Positions 26,301 through 38,325 of a DNA stretch of 64,000 nucleotides are shown piece after piece. Under the pieces are notes generated by a model. That model was not told the DNA's origin, did no database searches, and saw only the letters and a list, made by a program, of their open reading frames with translations. Position numbers and translations under genes: made by a program. The number at the start of each line of letters is the position of its first letter. Position 1 is the first letter of the stretch. Source of the stretch: Nemopilema nomurai (lineage: Eukaryota > Cnidaria > Scyphozoa > Rhizostomeae > Rhizostomatidae); the NCBI GenBank assembly GCA_003864495.1, contig ML133414.1, positions 768,495 through 832,494 on the forward strand, read 5' to 3'.

Positions 26301-29300
26301 TGACGACAGCTTCTCAGCGTCCTGCGCAGCGTAGTTGTGATTTTGGCGATCCAGCCCACTGGCTTTTCTCCCGCCCAAATTTAATCTGGTACATATATAG
26401 ACATTTGTACCGTCTATCTCAGTAGATCATTACTGTGATTCTTTGCTGTAAGTGCAATTTATTACTGGCTCTATTTTCATTCTATTCTTTATATTGCGAA
26501 GATGTGATAAAGGAAATGATGATGATGATGTGGAAAGTGGATGTGTTCTGGTTGGCCTAAAAGCCGCCAAAGTGAAGTCTTCTGTAATTCTGACCAAAAA
26601 GGTCATAATGCCATATTATTCAAGCTTGCTTCGGTGAAAAAGCCGACCATGATGGAGACAAGTTCGACGAAGCTGCCGAGAAACTACCATCGAACGACGC
26701 AGCCTAAAGCAAGGGGTCAAAGATTTGGGAGGATGGGTTTTACTGTTCTAGTGTCAGTATGAGTAAATGGTAGTCGGAGACGATAGGGGTAAAAAAGTAG
26801 ACATTCCATTTTCCTTAAAAATGGAGAAGTGTTGACAAAAATGCGCGATTTTTGCGAAACGAGTCGAAAAATATTTGGAAAGTTGATAAAGCTATCTAGG
26901 GGCTTTTCTGTAGGCAACGTTTCAGGCGCAAGAATTATGGCCAAAATTATTTTCATACATGCATAATTGTATATGTGGAAGTTCAAGGGTTTTTCTTCAC
27001 CGCAGTGTAGCCATATTTAGTACCGCTCAATAGCAGGTTTCGCATAATCGCTCCGCTTTCTCCTATCTTTGTAGACCAACATTTAGATCTATTTAATGGT
27101 ATCTGCAAGTCATTGTCAGTTAAGGATCAAACTAGTTTTCTTGGCCATTTCTGGAGCAGGAGCTTATGTTTCTTCGTTGCCATCTTTTTTTGCTTCGACC
27201 TTAGTTTTGTGCCTGTTTGAATCTTCATCAAAGTTATATAACTTGGTTCATGACAACAAATGAAGCTTTCAATGCTTGCGTTATGCAACAGTCGGCTTCC
27301 TGTGTCGAAACAGTCAATGATATCAGCTATAATGAAGTATTATCGATAGATTTCGCAAAGCACATGCCACCAACTGAGAGGTGTTCATTCGTTTTTAATT
27401 GATTTTAGGCACATCCCTGAGTTCACTGTCGCCTCGGGACGGAAACTGTGCTACCAGCCCACGGTGGGACCCTTCATTGCAAAAGTCGCCGAAAAAGAAA
27501 TCGAAGAAAGTGAAGTACAAGGCAATTGAGAGCGACAGTGGGTTGCTATCACTAATTGCAAATTATCTAACAATGACGCTACAATTAAATCGGGCCATTT
27601 TAAGAAGGCAGATGTTTTTAAGACTGCACTCCTTCTTAAGTTCGTGATTTTTTGTGTGTATCTCCTGCACGCGGAGCTCAAGCGATCTTTAGACACAGCC
27701 TTAGGTTAAGAAAAATCTTGAGGCGTAAACACGTTGATTTAGCTCAGTTTGCTAATGAGGCTAAATATTCAGTAATAACCAGTTAAATATTGATAATGCA
27801 GCTCGAACTTTTATTTCTTTAGAGTTCCACACTGAAGAAATAGTATTTTACGAAGAAGTTACACAAATTATGGCTGATTTTGATAGACGAAGGCCAGTTG
27901 TTATAACAGGTGATTTTGATTTTTTCGATTTTTTTTTAGTTTAAGAGTCACGTTACAGTCTCCTTCAGTCCTTCCAAAATGCCTTCTAGTTGTTTTCGGC
28001 AACATTATTGTGATTTTTCTTCAGGCGTGCATGTTTTGGAATGTGAAGATTTAAAGCAGCGACTTATGCAAACCGACTCTGAAAAGTTCAGGACCCCGAC
28101 ACCATGTAAGTTTTTTAAATTGGAACATTGCCTCTTCTTTGGGTTCCCTATGCTTGGCTTTCATTTTTAGCCAATATGAAACTGCTAACTGTGGTAAATG
28201 AAGATGTGCATAAGCTAAATTTGCAAGCTGTTAAGGACTCTGAAAGTATCAGCTCCATCTCCTCTGTAGATGAAAATAAGCTCATTAATTCGCACGAGGT
28301 TGCAATTTTAACTTGCAAACAGCAGGGTGCTCAGATAATCCCCGTCAAATGTCCTGGAGCCAGTGGCTTGTCTTTTGGCCCGATCCTTATTAAAATGGAA
28401 ACATTCCGGTCAAACCTACATTTTCCGCTTAACCGATTCAAAAAGCAATTAGCAAGGCAATTAGTAAGAAAATCACAAATATTGATATGAATTACTAAAT
28501 TCTCATATTTCGTTCTAAGAGCTTACAGTAAATCTGTGCGTAAGCAAACTTCTTTTACAAAAAGCTTCGGGTGCGTTTAGAAGAGTGCTATTCCTTGCGT
28601 CCTTTAGTTATTGTTGGCTTTTCTTGTAGCTATTATCTTGGCTATATTCGTAGGACTCTTCTGCTGACCTTCAATTTTTTCAAACGCGTTAATTGTAATA
28701 ACGTTGGCATTTTCACCGAAAGGCTTGAAGTACTGAAACGTCTGTTAATATGTATTTGAACCTTAGGTTTTTTTCTATTACAGACACATCACGCTCAAGG
28801 AAGTCCCTCGAAAAAGCTAACAAGGATTATCGCTACATTTCTCGTCATGATATGGAGAAGGGAATTCGCTCGAATTCATTCATCAACGTGGAAGTAATCA
28901 AAAGCCATTTTTTTGCTACAAGTATCGATTCGGTTGTGGAGATCGCCAATTCTGGCAAGACGTGTGTTTTGTATGTGAATCCAGAGGTGAGTCACGCAGC
29001 ATTGGCATAGCAAATGGAGTTTTGCCCGGTTGTAAATGGTTGGTGCGGGTCGTAGGCCTAGGGGTGAGGATTTGGGAAAAGTTTTCTGCTGCGGAATGCT
29101 TCATACCAGCTTATATATATGTATATCCTCCTAAAGAAATGAATGTTAGGTACAAAATATTTGTTTAGTCAGTATTCTATTACTTGTAGTGCAGCTCTAA
29201 GCTCTATATCATTTGTCGAAAGCATACCAGTTATAGAACACTATGGTTTACGGTGCCTGATTTTCCTATGGAAAGTCATCCTTACTGTACTTTTTGAAAA

Positions 29301-30107
29301 ATCTTCTAAGATATAATTCATTCTTTACTAGTGCCTGCCAGTTCTATGTAGCACAAACTTGCACCCGTACGTCGTCTTTATCAAAGCACCAACTATGGAA
29401 ATACTCAAGGCGAATTTGAAAGCAAAGCAAGAGAGTTTATTATTTCAAGGCAAAGACGTTTCCGTAAGTAGTTTATCTGCCTTTGTATTTTAACTTTACT
29501 CATGCAAGGGCGGTGCTAGTGATGAGTGACACCGTCTTTATCAAAGGTTTTTTCAATAAGAAGAGTTTCATGCTTAGCAATGTAATTACTAAAAAAATAA
29601 ATTCGCAGGAAACTCACCTATTCAAGTTAGTTCTCTAGAATGAATCTATTTCTTGGTAAATCAACTTAAATATACTATGTTTATGAATTCGTAACATTTC
29701 AATCGAGTTCCCAATTTTTTTCTTTCATGTCCCCAATTATTATAGCATAAATGATTTTATGTTATTACAAATTAGTGAAGTTCCGGTGGAGAAAAGCCAA
29801 TATGGAAGCGAAATGGAAAAAGAGGACAAGGCCCAAGGGCAAACACCCTTTTTCGCCGCCATTATTTTTGAATTTGTTTTGATTTCCGGAGTAAAAGCAA
29901 ATTTTTTATTGCAAAAAACTCATTTTTTTGTAGGATGAAGAGATTTACAAAGCTCTGATTGACTCAGAGGAGATTGAAAATAATTATGGACATTACTTTG
30001 ACTTGGTTTTGACAATGGATGACATGGAGACAGCTCTCAACCAACTGTATCACTCCGTACGTCGGATGGAAACCGAGCCGTTATGGATCCCTATAAGGTG
30101 GCAATGA
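20369..30107 (+). CDS. MPP5: PALS1/MPP5-like MAGUK scaffold (L27-L27-PDZ-SH3-GK)
   Basis: Membrane-associated guanylate kinase of the p55/MPP group. In animals PALS1 links Crumbs to PATJ at apical junctions. Exons: 20369-20481, 20991-21047, 21304-21381, 21569-21652, 22026-22151, 23079-23160, 24059-24144, 24256-24333, 24665-24796, 25362-25426, 25710-25762, 27409-27537, 27823-27909, 28025-28105, 28784-28986, 29332-29463, 29934-30107; all phases agree. From ATG 20380 this gives 582 residues: L27 pair ~10-125, PDZ ~138-222 (loop EPLGAT), SH3 ~233-300, basic HOOK stretch, GK ~365-570. The PALS1 features are the KKKSKKVKYK hook, NNYGHYFD and the ending TEPLWIPIRWQ. The GK P-loop is degenerate, as usual for MAGUKs. 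Human PALS1 has ~675 residues, so an N-terminal coding exon may lie upstream: the first exon opens with two bases of a split codon. The intron after 21652 begins with GC, not GT. MPP5 is favoured over MPP2/3/6/7 by these motifs, not proven. Confidence 0.88.
22410..23008. mobile_element. Fold-back inverted-repeat element, copy A (PALS1 intron 5)
   Basis: The first ~110 bases (from ACAATTGCTAGAAAAAGCGG) recur as near-perfect reverse complement at the right end (…CCGCTTTTTCTAGCAATTGT), with only scattered mismatches, so the element is a long-TIR MITE or fold-back element of about 600 bp. It has no transposase; the 82-residue frame inside has no recognisable domain. A 13-bp direct repeat, TAAAGACTACAAT, occurs at 22367-22379 and at 23008-23020, close to both ends, and may mark the target duplication. 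Confidence 0.85.
23401..23952. mobile_element. Fold-back inverted-repeat element, copy B (PALS1 intron 6)
   Basis: Diverged relative of copy A, same orientation. Shared landmarks include CGTCCGACACTCCT near the left end, GAAGAGCC…AAAAGACGAAC in the middle, ATTATACGAAAATTGTCGTCA, and an ACAATTGC…ACAATTGT frame at the ends. The termini are far less matched than in copy A, suggesting an older insertion. Copies A and B lie on either side of the 82-base PDZ exon 23079-23160. Confidence 0.75.
26380..26440 (+). promoter_or_regulatory. TATA-like motif inside a PALS1 intron
   Basis: Within the 1.6-kb intron 25763-27408 a locally GC-richer stretch (about 26285-26380) is followed by TACATATATAGACAT and a possible start region. 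Downstream frames to 26762 carry no recognisable domain. It could be a promoter from an old insertion; I place little weight on it. Confidence 0.2.
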
Positions 30108-30302
30108 ATTCCACGAAGTCACGCTATTTTTAATTTCCTACATTAGAAACTCAAACAGGCCATGGTATAGCAGTGGAATCATAACCGTTGTCTCATCTTT
30201 CTGCTGAAAACTATTTCCCGTTAGCCTCGCTTTCGAGGTGAAAACTGGCGGCAATTTTGTTTTCTCAGGGGCCCGAAAAAGTTGAGAAGGCCAGTCAAGA
30301 AC

Positions 30303-33300
30303 CAGTGGTGGCGCTAGGTTTCCTCCGACAAAGGGGCTAGCACTTCCGACGGAGGGGCTAATTTTTTTAGAGAACGATAGGGCTAGGGGGCGACAAGGAA
30401 TTGTAAGGGTACTGGAGACCGAAGGCGAGCGTTGCGAGCCGAAAATTCGGGGGGTCCGGGGGTACTCCCCCGGGAAAATTTTGGTGGCTACACCCATTAG
30501 ATTGGCTAAAAATGCTATCAAAATGGTGTAATCGTGTTTTTTACTACGTTTTTTGACATATTACTAAGGGCACGTTTGCCCCCTCCCTTGCCCCTCCTAG
30601 CAAAGGGCAGGAGGGGCGCTTGCCCCCCCGCGCCCCCCTTCTCCGGCGTCCCTGGAAATTTTTTTTGAAAGCTGCCTCTAGATAAGCTTAAAACTACTCT
30701 AAATCTTTACAACTCATCAAACGTTGCCAATTCAAGTAGGGCCTATCTTTGGAAAGTATGAATTTAAATAAAAAGCAACCAACTGAACTTAAGGAAAACT
30801 GGAACACAACGTAACTTTATAGGAACAGACCTAAGCGGTGGAATACGCACTTCTACATATCGAAAATTCAAGTCCAAGAATCAAAATTGTTTCACAGAGC
30901 AATTCTACTCTTCGGGAACTTAGCCTTAAATCTGTCTACTACTGAGTCCAAGTCAAGAGCACTTCCACGGGCACGATGAATACCTAGCATCATCAGACTG
31001 TCTAGACGCTCGTCCTTCATAAGTGAGCGCAGATCACTCTTGATGAGGCGCATAGAGCTGAAGCTGCGTTCACATTCGGCTGAAGAGACTGGCAAAGTGC
31101 ATGCGATGGATACAAGCCGGTGCAGCTCAAAGAAAGCTTCATTTAGCTTTTCCAAGTGTGCCTCTAGTTGCAGAAGTGTGCTTGGGCGGTGTTTTTCTTC
31201 TTTTCTTGAGAGCATATATTTAAATGTGGCAATTTCACTGCGTAGTGCACCAATTTCAGACTGAAAAAGCTCAGCAAAATTGACAAGAGTTGTTGGGTCC
31301 AAGTAGCTTTTCGACTTGGGGGCCAATGCAGTTATGCCTTTCATGATCTTTATGTTTTTTTCGTCAAACCGCTTGCAAAGTTCTGCAGTTGTTCTGTTTA
31401 GTATTTCTTTGACATTTTGTACGTAGCCATCAAACCCGCTTGCTACTTGAGGCTCTGAAGATGCTTCCACAACAAACTCTCGAAGAGAAGCAGGCGTTGC
31501 CCTCTTTCTTGGTGGTCTTTTTTCTTCCGGCAATTCCAAGCGATCCGCTGCTTCTTCGGCAGTATCCCAGAACTCTTGAATCTTATCCCTGCTTTGACAG
31601 TCATCCAGTTCATCTTTCAATGTTGCAATGAGATCAATGGCTTGACTCAAATCATTGGAGGGTTTCTGCAACATGTCAGACGCAAATTTGGCTTTGTTCA
31701 AGACGTGTCGGATGGCAAACAGGTATCTCACAAATTTCCTGTCAATCTGCAGAAGATAACCAGTAGCTTCTGTTCTGCGACCGGGGTTCGTATCTGTGTC
31801 AATCACATCCTGCAGGACTTCCACCAAGATATCCAACCGCTCCCAGAAAACATTGAATTGCTTCGCCTGGCAAGACCATCTCGTGTCAGAAACTTTTCCA
31901 ATTTCCATCACATGAACCTTGTGATCCTCTTGGACCTTTACCCATCGTACATGAACGGTGCTGCTGCTCAGAAAAGAATGCAGGCTTCTGAATAGCGATA
32001 TCATGTCTGCCACACAACTGATTGATTTCACAACATCGACGATCACAAGGTTCAATCGATGACAAAAGCAATGGACGTAGTAAGCCATTTCAGCACCGGT
32101 TTTCAGAGGAAGTTTCCTTTGAACGCCATTCAGGTGACCAGAAACAACAGAAGCTCCATCGTAGCCTTGCCCCACGCATGCTTTCATGTTGGCTTCGATG
32201 CGTTGCAATCGTTCAATTATTGTGTCTGAAAGACCATCTGCATCTAAACTTTGCGCCTCAGCAATGCCAATAAATTCCTCATGTATGGCATTCTCGTAGC
32301 AGTAACGGACTGCAACAACAAGCTGCTCTTTTTTTGCTTCTATCTTAGACTCATCTGAAAGGACGGTAAAATACTGAGCCTTATTGAGCTCACTTTTTAT
32401 TTGCTCAAGAACCATGTCTTTCTAATGTCTAAGATGGCATTCTGTACGCTGTGGTGAGTATACTTTGCATTTTTCGGGCCAGTGCGGATTTTGTCAGCAA
32501 CAACTGGGTCATGCCTTGCAAGAAGACCAAGTATCGCAAGAAAATTACCACAAGAAGGTCCATAGTCTAGAGCTTCTTTATTTATATCGGCAACACGAAA
32601 TGAACCTCCAGTCTCACGTTGGGCAATCTTCCGCTGAGCAGTGAGAAGCAGGACTTCGCAAATCACTCGCATGTAATGCCTGTTGTCTTTAACCAGTTTC
32701 GAATAAGCGGCATCATGAAGTGTGGCAATGGTCTGAAAATTTCCAGACTTAACGTTTTCATAGTGCGCTTTAGCAGCTACACTTTGGGCATGAAGATGGC
32801 TGGTTTGATGTTGCAAGAGTTTGTTATCATTCACTTTGGTGCCATAGCATCTTTTCCAATTGCGCAAGCCTTGACTAACAAACGCTGGATCCTTCCGATT
32901 CTCTGAAAAATTACGACAGTGGAAACAGAAGATGGCATCCTCCATTTGCGAATACTCAATCCAGGGATACTTTTCATACAGCAAAGGTGTGAATGCGCGA
33001 TGCTGATTGCCAATCAAATGTGTAGGGAAGGAAATATTACGAGGCTGCACAGGTCCGCCGTCTTTGGTTGAGGATATGTCCTTGGGGCCAGCGACGGATA
33101 GTGTAAGTTGCGGTCCTCTCGAATCTCCTTGAAGTGCTAAAACGAAAAAAATTATCCATCACACTTTGCAAACTTTTTTCCTGTTAAGTTCTTGGCAGTG
33201 CCCTATTTTATATCTGAGAAGTGCCTCTTTTCATTGTTTTAGACTTTTCTTTGAGCTTTAGTGCGAAAGAGGCTATGGGAGCCAAAGTGGCTGCTTATAT

Positions 33301-34995
33301 GCAAAACTTTTCCGGGCGAGCATGCCCCCGTGCCCTTCTAGCAGGGTTTGCCTTCGTCTTAATTACATACCAAGGTGCCCTTTTTTCACGCGCCCTTCCA
33401 CTTTTTAGTACCCCCCTACGCCGCTGGTTAATGGAGAGTTACGATTATATCTGATAGCTAGTTAGTATACCTTCGGCTGATAATCCTGCAGGATCAACTT
33501 CATCTTCCAACTCGAGTTCCAACTGTTCCAAATTTTCCTCGATATCCTCGTTGCTGTCGCTTTCATTTGCTGCTTCCACAATGTCCGACATCGACTGTTC
33601 GGCTTCCGAAATGGTGACGTAGTTGTCAGCATCTACATTCGTGACTTCGGGGTCCAAGCTAGAAGTTGTACCTGGAAGTTTAAACAAATGATTTACTACC
33701 CTGTTTTACATGTGTGAAAAAGATTATAATATCTCCTGGGAGATGGACAAAAAGGCATTTTTACTAATCAATCTATTGTGACTCTTAATATCAAAATCAT
33801 CCAAAAAATTATTTTTATTTGTAAATAAAACGAAGAAATTTATACGTCTAACAAGGTTTATTCCTCATCCAGTCATAGCCAGGTATATTTGTTTAAATAT
33901 GTCGCAGTCGCAGTGAAATCCCATATTATATAGGTCCGAAAATAAGAAACTTTTAATTTCTGGAGAGCTAGGTTTCCTATAAAAATACACGTTTTTTTCT
34001 TAATAAGGAACTTGTTTATAAAAAAACTAGAAGGATTTATCGTAAATAGTAATAGATGGTTTCCCTTAAAAATAGTAAAAAATAAGAAATTTGGAAACTA
34101 TTAGTACTCTGGGCTTGAGTCAAGTTTCTTATAAATAAAAAAACGTGTACGTAGAAGCAAAACACTACAAATATGTATGGTTGGGATGGGGTAAAATGGC
34201 TTAGCTACTACGTAAATGAGTTTGATTGTTTTTATGGCTGAAGCCCTTTGCTAAGTGTTTTTCCTCGTATTAAAAGGACTTAAATATTAAAACGTATAAC
34301 ATACCACGTTCGATTTGCTCTTCGTCTTGAATTTTCGAAATTTCAACTTCTTGTTCTTCGGGGTCTTCTGTTGTTCTTTCAGTTTCAAAATCATTAACCT
34401 TTCGTTTCTTTGGAAAAGTACCGCCTTTTGATTGAAAAAATGTTTTTATTTTTCTCTGCTGCGAGTCCGTTTCAACTATTGCCGTCGTAGGAGCAGTCCT
34501 TCCCATTGCAGCCAAATCTTTGTGCTTGGACTTCGTGTGGCGGGCAGCGTAATCATTGTTAAATACGTCATTACATATACTACATCTAACACTGAAACGG
34601 GTAACATTTGTTGCCATATCGCTATCGCACAAAAATATTCCGATGTTGTAGGTTGGTTATAGCAAGCAAGATTTGGACGAACTGCACTATCCATAACATA
34701 AGATCAAATTTAACAGCATGCGGAAAACACCTGGTACTGAACATCTAAACAACCAATTCAAACTTCTTATAACAGATTATTATTTACCATGAAATTGATG
34801 TGTCGATGAGTTGTTTTGGGATGAGCTTCCTGAATTCTGATAACAGTCCTTTTAGAAATTTCTATTTCCGCCAAAACTTAAAAAATTCGCTCCGACAAAA
34901 AAAATTCAAGCATAATTTATCTTCCGACGGAGGGGCTAGCCTCCTCCGACGGGGGGGCTGTAGCCCCCCCTGCCCCCCCTCTGGCGCCACCACTG
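30303..34995 (-). mobile_element. Complete hAT DNA transposon with 8-bp target-site duplication
   Basis: The element is bounded by the terminal inverted repeat CAGTGGTGGCGC (30303-30314 and reverse complement 34984-34995) and flanked by a perfect 8-bp duplication TCAAGAAC at 30295-30302 and 34996-35003. Eight-base duplications are the hallmark of hAT elements. Just inside both ends are related GC-rich segments with CCGACGGAGGGGCTA. The minus strand carries a spliced transposase gene (30892-34617). The element sits 195 bp after the stop of the PALS1-like gene, probably in or next to its 3' UTR. Perfect TSD and TIRs suggest a recent insertion. Confidence 0.93.
30892..34617 (-). CDS. hAT transposase (ZMYM1-like, TTF zinc finger + hAT dimerisation), one frameshift
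   Basis: Read on the minus strand as three exons: 34617-34305, 33671-33471, 33127-30892, with good GT/AG sites and matching phase. Exon 1 encodes a C2H2-type finger (CSICNDVF…H…H) and a lysine-rich stretch; exon 2 is strongly acidic; exon 3 has a TTF-type zinc finger (AIFCFHCRNF…NWKR…H…H), a DUF4371-like core (GQGYDGASVVSGHLNGVQ, HCFCHRLNL, DTRW) and the C-terminal hAT dimerisation block (SSAECERSFSSMRLIK). Near 32415-32430 the frame shifts by one base: the upstream part ends in a stop at 32397, while the downstream part opens at ATG 32415. This is most simply a single-base loss that kills the copy. A sequencing error or an unrecognised intron is possible; ribosomal frameshifting is not usual in this family. 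Domestication is unlikely because the element still has its own ends. Confidence 0.85.
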
Positions 34996-35003
34996 TCAAG
35001 AAC

Positions 35004-35958
35004 AGTACCTAAACTTAAAGGAATGTGATTTTTAATAGGAAGATAAATTCATTCTACAGTTTTTATTGCAGAAAGAAAAATTCCGCAGGTAAGCAATGGA
35101 TGTAGTAGTTAATTTGTCTAAAAAGAAAAACGTCTTCACGACCAAAGCTGTCCGTCAAATCGCGGATTGATTTTTACTCAATTAATATATTTAGAAATCT
35201 CTATGCATTTTCGTTTTAGACATATGTTTCTTTACTACGAAGATGCATTTTTTGGTCTTCTCAGTTTTAGTTCCCACTGAATAGCAAGAGTGAAATGTTT
35301 TTTTGAATTTTGCAAAGGTGGTCATTTTTTAAGGTAATTGGCAAAGAAATCAGTTGGTTGTGTCCTGCATTTAAGCTATTTCATAATTTCTTAGAATAAT
35401 TAAGGACAATCAGTTAGGGGGTTTCTTTTACAATCTGGCGTAGTTAATCAGGTTGATAACTACTTTAAAGAACGAAAATTATGTGGCCCTGAAAAGTTTA
35501 GGGAGTTTTTCCCAGCATCTTGTGTTGCCTGATAAAAAGAATTGGTGTCCTTTATAAGGAATAGTGTTGGTGTCCTTTATAAGAAACTTAACCATAGAAA
35601 CTATAACTTGAGGCATATATTTGTGTGGTAATTTTGTATATAATCTTAAAGAGATAATTTTTATTTAAATTTTTAATCAAGAATCTTTGCTTATGTTCTG
35701 AATGCCCTGTTCTTACAATATGTTGCAAGGAGGAAAAAATCAAACCCATTGAAAGACTTTAGAAACAATATATAATCCTGGAAAGGGAACATATTTTGAC
35801 TTGCCAATTAGAATTCACCAAAAAGCCTTTTTATTGAATTGAGAATGCAATATAACTTTGTCAAAAATAGATAGTCTTGATCAAACTGAAACTTGCTACT
35901 GCACTTGTTAATGCTCATAAATAAAGATACAAATTGATGCTAGAAACTAACTTCTAGA
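35004..35958. other. Intergenic between hAT insertion and SMYD4
   Basis: AT-rich, no gene seen. Contains a near-perfect local duplication of TTGGTGTCCTTTATAAG around 35541-35583, and at 35830-35835 a minus-strand AATAAA about 125 bp past the stop of SMYD4, a fitting polyadenylation signal. Confidence 0.6.
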
Positions 35959-38325
35959 CTAAAGACGTTCACTACTTTTAAGAAACTTTTTTAGATGTTC
36001 TTCTTTTTCCTTGAGATCACACAATAACCCTGATTGTAATGTCATGGATGTCGTGTTCAATAATATTCTTGAAGCTTCTTGCACAACATTGAAGCATTTT
36101 GTTGCCAAAGCAAAGATTGATTTGTCTTCTGACACACAGCTTTTAGGCATTCGCAACTCTAATACTTCCATAAGTAGCTCAAAATATGTCACCAGATTAT
36201 GACCTATTTCTACACTATCATTCCCATGGATTGCCTTCAGTATCTCTAAGGACTTCTCAAAGTGGGTAACAGCTTCAGAGAATCTTTTCTTGTTTGCCAG
36301 ATTGTAAGCCAAGGCATTATGTGTTTCAGCTAAACTCCTATTGTACTTGTAATAAATAAGCTCTTGTTTCTTTAGGCATGTTTCTAGAATCTTAATAGTT
36401 TGGTTAGATTGTTCATCACACTGATTGTACAAAGCATTAGATGTGCTTTGAAGGTCTAAAAACCAGTTCTTATCAAATGGAACACTGCAAGCCATACAGG
36501 CAGCTGAACCTAAATCTGTTATGGGACTGCTACAGTTCTGACACTTGAAAGACGTAAATATTGGTCCACTGTTTGGGCCAATTTGGCATTTGGAACATTG
36601 GCATATGAAGAAGTACTGCCTTTTTAAAGACTCTTGTCTTTCATCCTTTGTATGTATACTGAAAATTGGACCATAAGAAATTGTTAGCTCTTGATCTGGC
36701 TCAATTTCTCTTGCTACCTTCATAATTAAAGTGTTGTTGACAAAGCTCTGTATACAGTTTGGATCACATGAATGGTTCATGAGAGAAGCTGTGGGGTACA
36801 TGCCAGTACCATAACGAAGTTGTCCATATTGAGATACTGCTGATAATTGTTGACCAAGAGTTTCAGAAATGCCAGTCACTGCAAGCCCATTGGAAACAAC
36901 TTGGTAAATATGTTTACAGAGCAAACTGCCATAAAAAAGTTCCATGAAATCTGTTTCATGAGATCTGTCAGAATGAAAGCTTGAAATGATATCTTTACAT
37001 GCAGCTCTGTATTCAGTATCAACCTTATCCCTGCTATTACAGATTTCTTGCCTTTCAAAGAACTTTGACTGTCTCAATATCAGCAGCAGAGCTATGGCCA
37101 TAATGCCATATTGGACAAGGTCACAGAAAGGCATCTTCTCTATGTTTGTGACTAGATGATACACAGCCTTGTAGTCTGCTGAATACTTTTCATTCTGACA
37201 CCCATATGGATGCACATCTTTACTTACGGTTCTTAAGAATGCAAAATGCACCTCAATGAGTGTTTTAATATTATTTTTAAGAAGAATTTGAAGGGCAATA
37301 GAAGCAATGCCTAAATGCTGCAGCTTAACTACATTATGACACTCCAAGAAGTGACTCTCTCTCCATGAATCCTTTTGACATTGCTCAGAACAGTATGTTA
37401 CAGCACTGCAATTAAAACAGGGATGAATATTATCAGTATATTTGCAACAGTGCCAACAATGTGATTTGTAGAAATGCTGGAAAATTATAGATGCAGATGG
37501 CTTCTCTATAATAACCACATCTCCTGGTGTGAATTTCTTTCTGGAAATCAAGTATCTTCCTACTGATGGACTATAAGCAATCCCCACACCATCTGAAGCA
37601 TTTTCAAGAATGTCATTTGGTCCATATTTCACTTTAAATAAACAATCAATGACCTGCCTACTTTCTTGCTTTTCATCAGTTACACAAGACTTGAGAACCT
37701 TTTCCATCAAATTGTTGATGACACACAAATATTTTTCAGCATTCGCTATCTTTGTCATGTTCCGGCAAATGGCATTTTTGGCTTGCAAAAGTGCAGCCTT
37801 CGCTTCTGGGACATCCCCTAATACCATTAATGACTCTGCTTTCCTTTTTAACAATTTATGTTTCAAGTTGTCAGGGTAACCTTGCTGAAAAGCCATGTCA
37901 ATATCCTTGAGACATTTTGTAAATCTCTTTTCATTATAAAGCACTGCAGATCTGTTCCCATAAGCAAGAGGGAGTCCGCAATGCCCTTCAGAGCCCGAGG
38001 CCATGTTGCCCTCTCGTGGCCATGGGTAATATCGAATACTCTCATTGTACAGCTCCAGAGCACGACTGTTGTTACCTGAGACATAGAATTGGTTGCCTTC
38101 CCTGCGGAAATGCTCCCCCTTTTCATAATCTTTTGAAGATATTCTTCTTTCTGCTTGCACTTTCCCGTCAATCCAATCCTGAAGGGTATCAACAACAACA
38201 GTGGTATTGAGCAGGGCAAGAACGAGTTGTTCATTTGCAAGTTTCCCCTCTCTGTACTTAGGCCTATTATTCAGTGAGGCCAGTGCCTTTTCTGTCAAAT
38301 CATCAACGATTACCTGAAAAGTCAT
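35959..38325 (-). CDS. SMYD4: SMYD4-like SET and MYND domain protein, intronless
   Basis: Single uninterrupted frame of 788 residues from ATG 38325 (human SMYD4 ~804). The open frame extends 11 codons further upstream, but only from a GTG, so the ATG is the proper start. N-terminal TPR-like repeats (~60-200) contain RREGNQFYVSGN and a run of helical pairs. A split SET domain surrounds a complete MYND zinc finger at ~290-329 with the pattern CxxC…CxxC…YCxxxC…HxxxC. The SET core shows NHSCDPN (~517-523) and ELTISYGP (~546-553), followed by post-SET cysteines CQCSKC and C-terminal helical repeats. Family members are lysine methyltransferases; SMYD4 is linked to heart and muscle development and HDAC binding, but its substrates are poorly defined. 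The absence of introns in a gene this long, next to intron-rich genes, is notable. A minus-strand AATAAA lies ~125 bp downstream. Confidence 0.93.
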   Translation of the reverse strand: MTFQVIVDDLTEKALASLNNRPKYREGKLANEQLVLALLNTTVVVDTLQDWIDGKVQAERRISSKDYEKGEHFRREGNQFYVSGNNSRALELYNESIRYYPWPREGNMASGSEGHCGLPLAYGNRSAVLYNEKRFTKCLKDIDMAFQQGYPDNLKHKLLKRKAESLMVLGDVPEAKAALLQAKNAICRNMTKIANAEKYLCVINNLMEKVLKSCVTDEKQESRQVIDCLFKVKYGPNDILENASDGVGIAYSPSVGRYLISRKKFTPGDVVIIEKPSASIIFQHFYKSHCWHCCKYTDNIHPCFNCSAVTYCSEQCQKDSWRESHFLECHNVVKLQHLGIASIALQILLKNNIKTLIEVHFAFLRTVSKDVHPYGCQNEKYSADYKAVYHLVTNIEKMPFCDLVQYGIMAIALLLILRQSKFFERQEICNSRDKVDTEYRAACKDIISSFHSDRSHETDFMELFYGSLLCKHIYQVVSNGLAVTGISETLGQQLSAVSQYGQLRYGTGMYPTASLMNHSCDPNCIQSFVNNTLIMKVAREIEPDQELTISYGPIFSIHTKDERQESLKRQYFFICQCSKCQIGPNSGPIFTSFKCQNCSSPITDLGSAACMACSVPFDKNWFLDLQSTSNALYNQCDEQSNQTIKILETCLKKQELIYYKYNRSLAETHNALAYNLANKKRFSEAVTHFEKSLEILKAIHGNDSVEIGHNLVTYFELLMEVLELRMPKSCVSEDKSIFALATKCFNVVQEASRILLNTTSMTLQSGLLCDLKEKEEHLKKFLKSSERL

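Noticed and set aside
28128..28490. 120-codon plus-strand frame inside the PALS1 intron 28106-28783
   Set aside because: No recognised domain; flanking exons join in phase without it, and PALS1 relatives have no insertion in the GK domain here.
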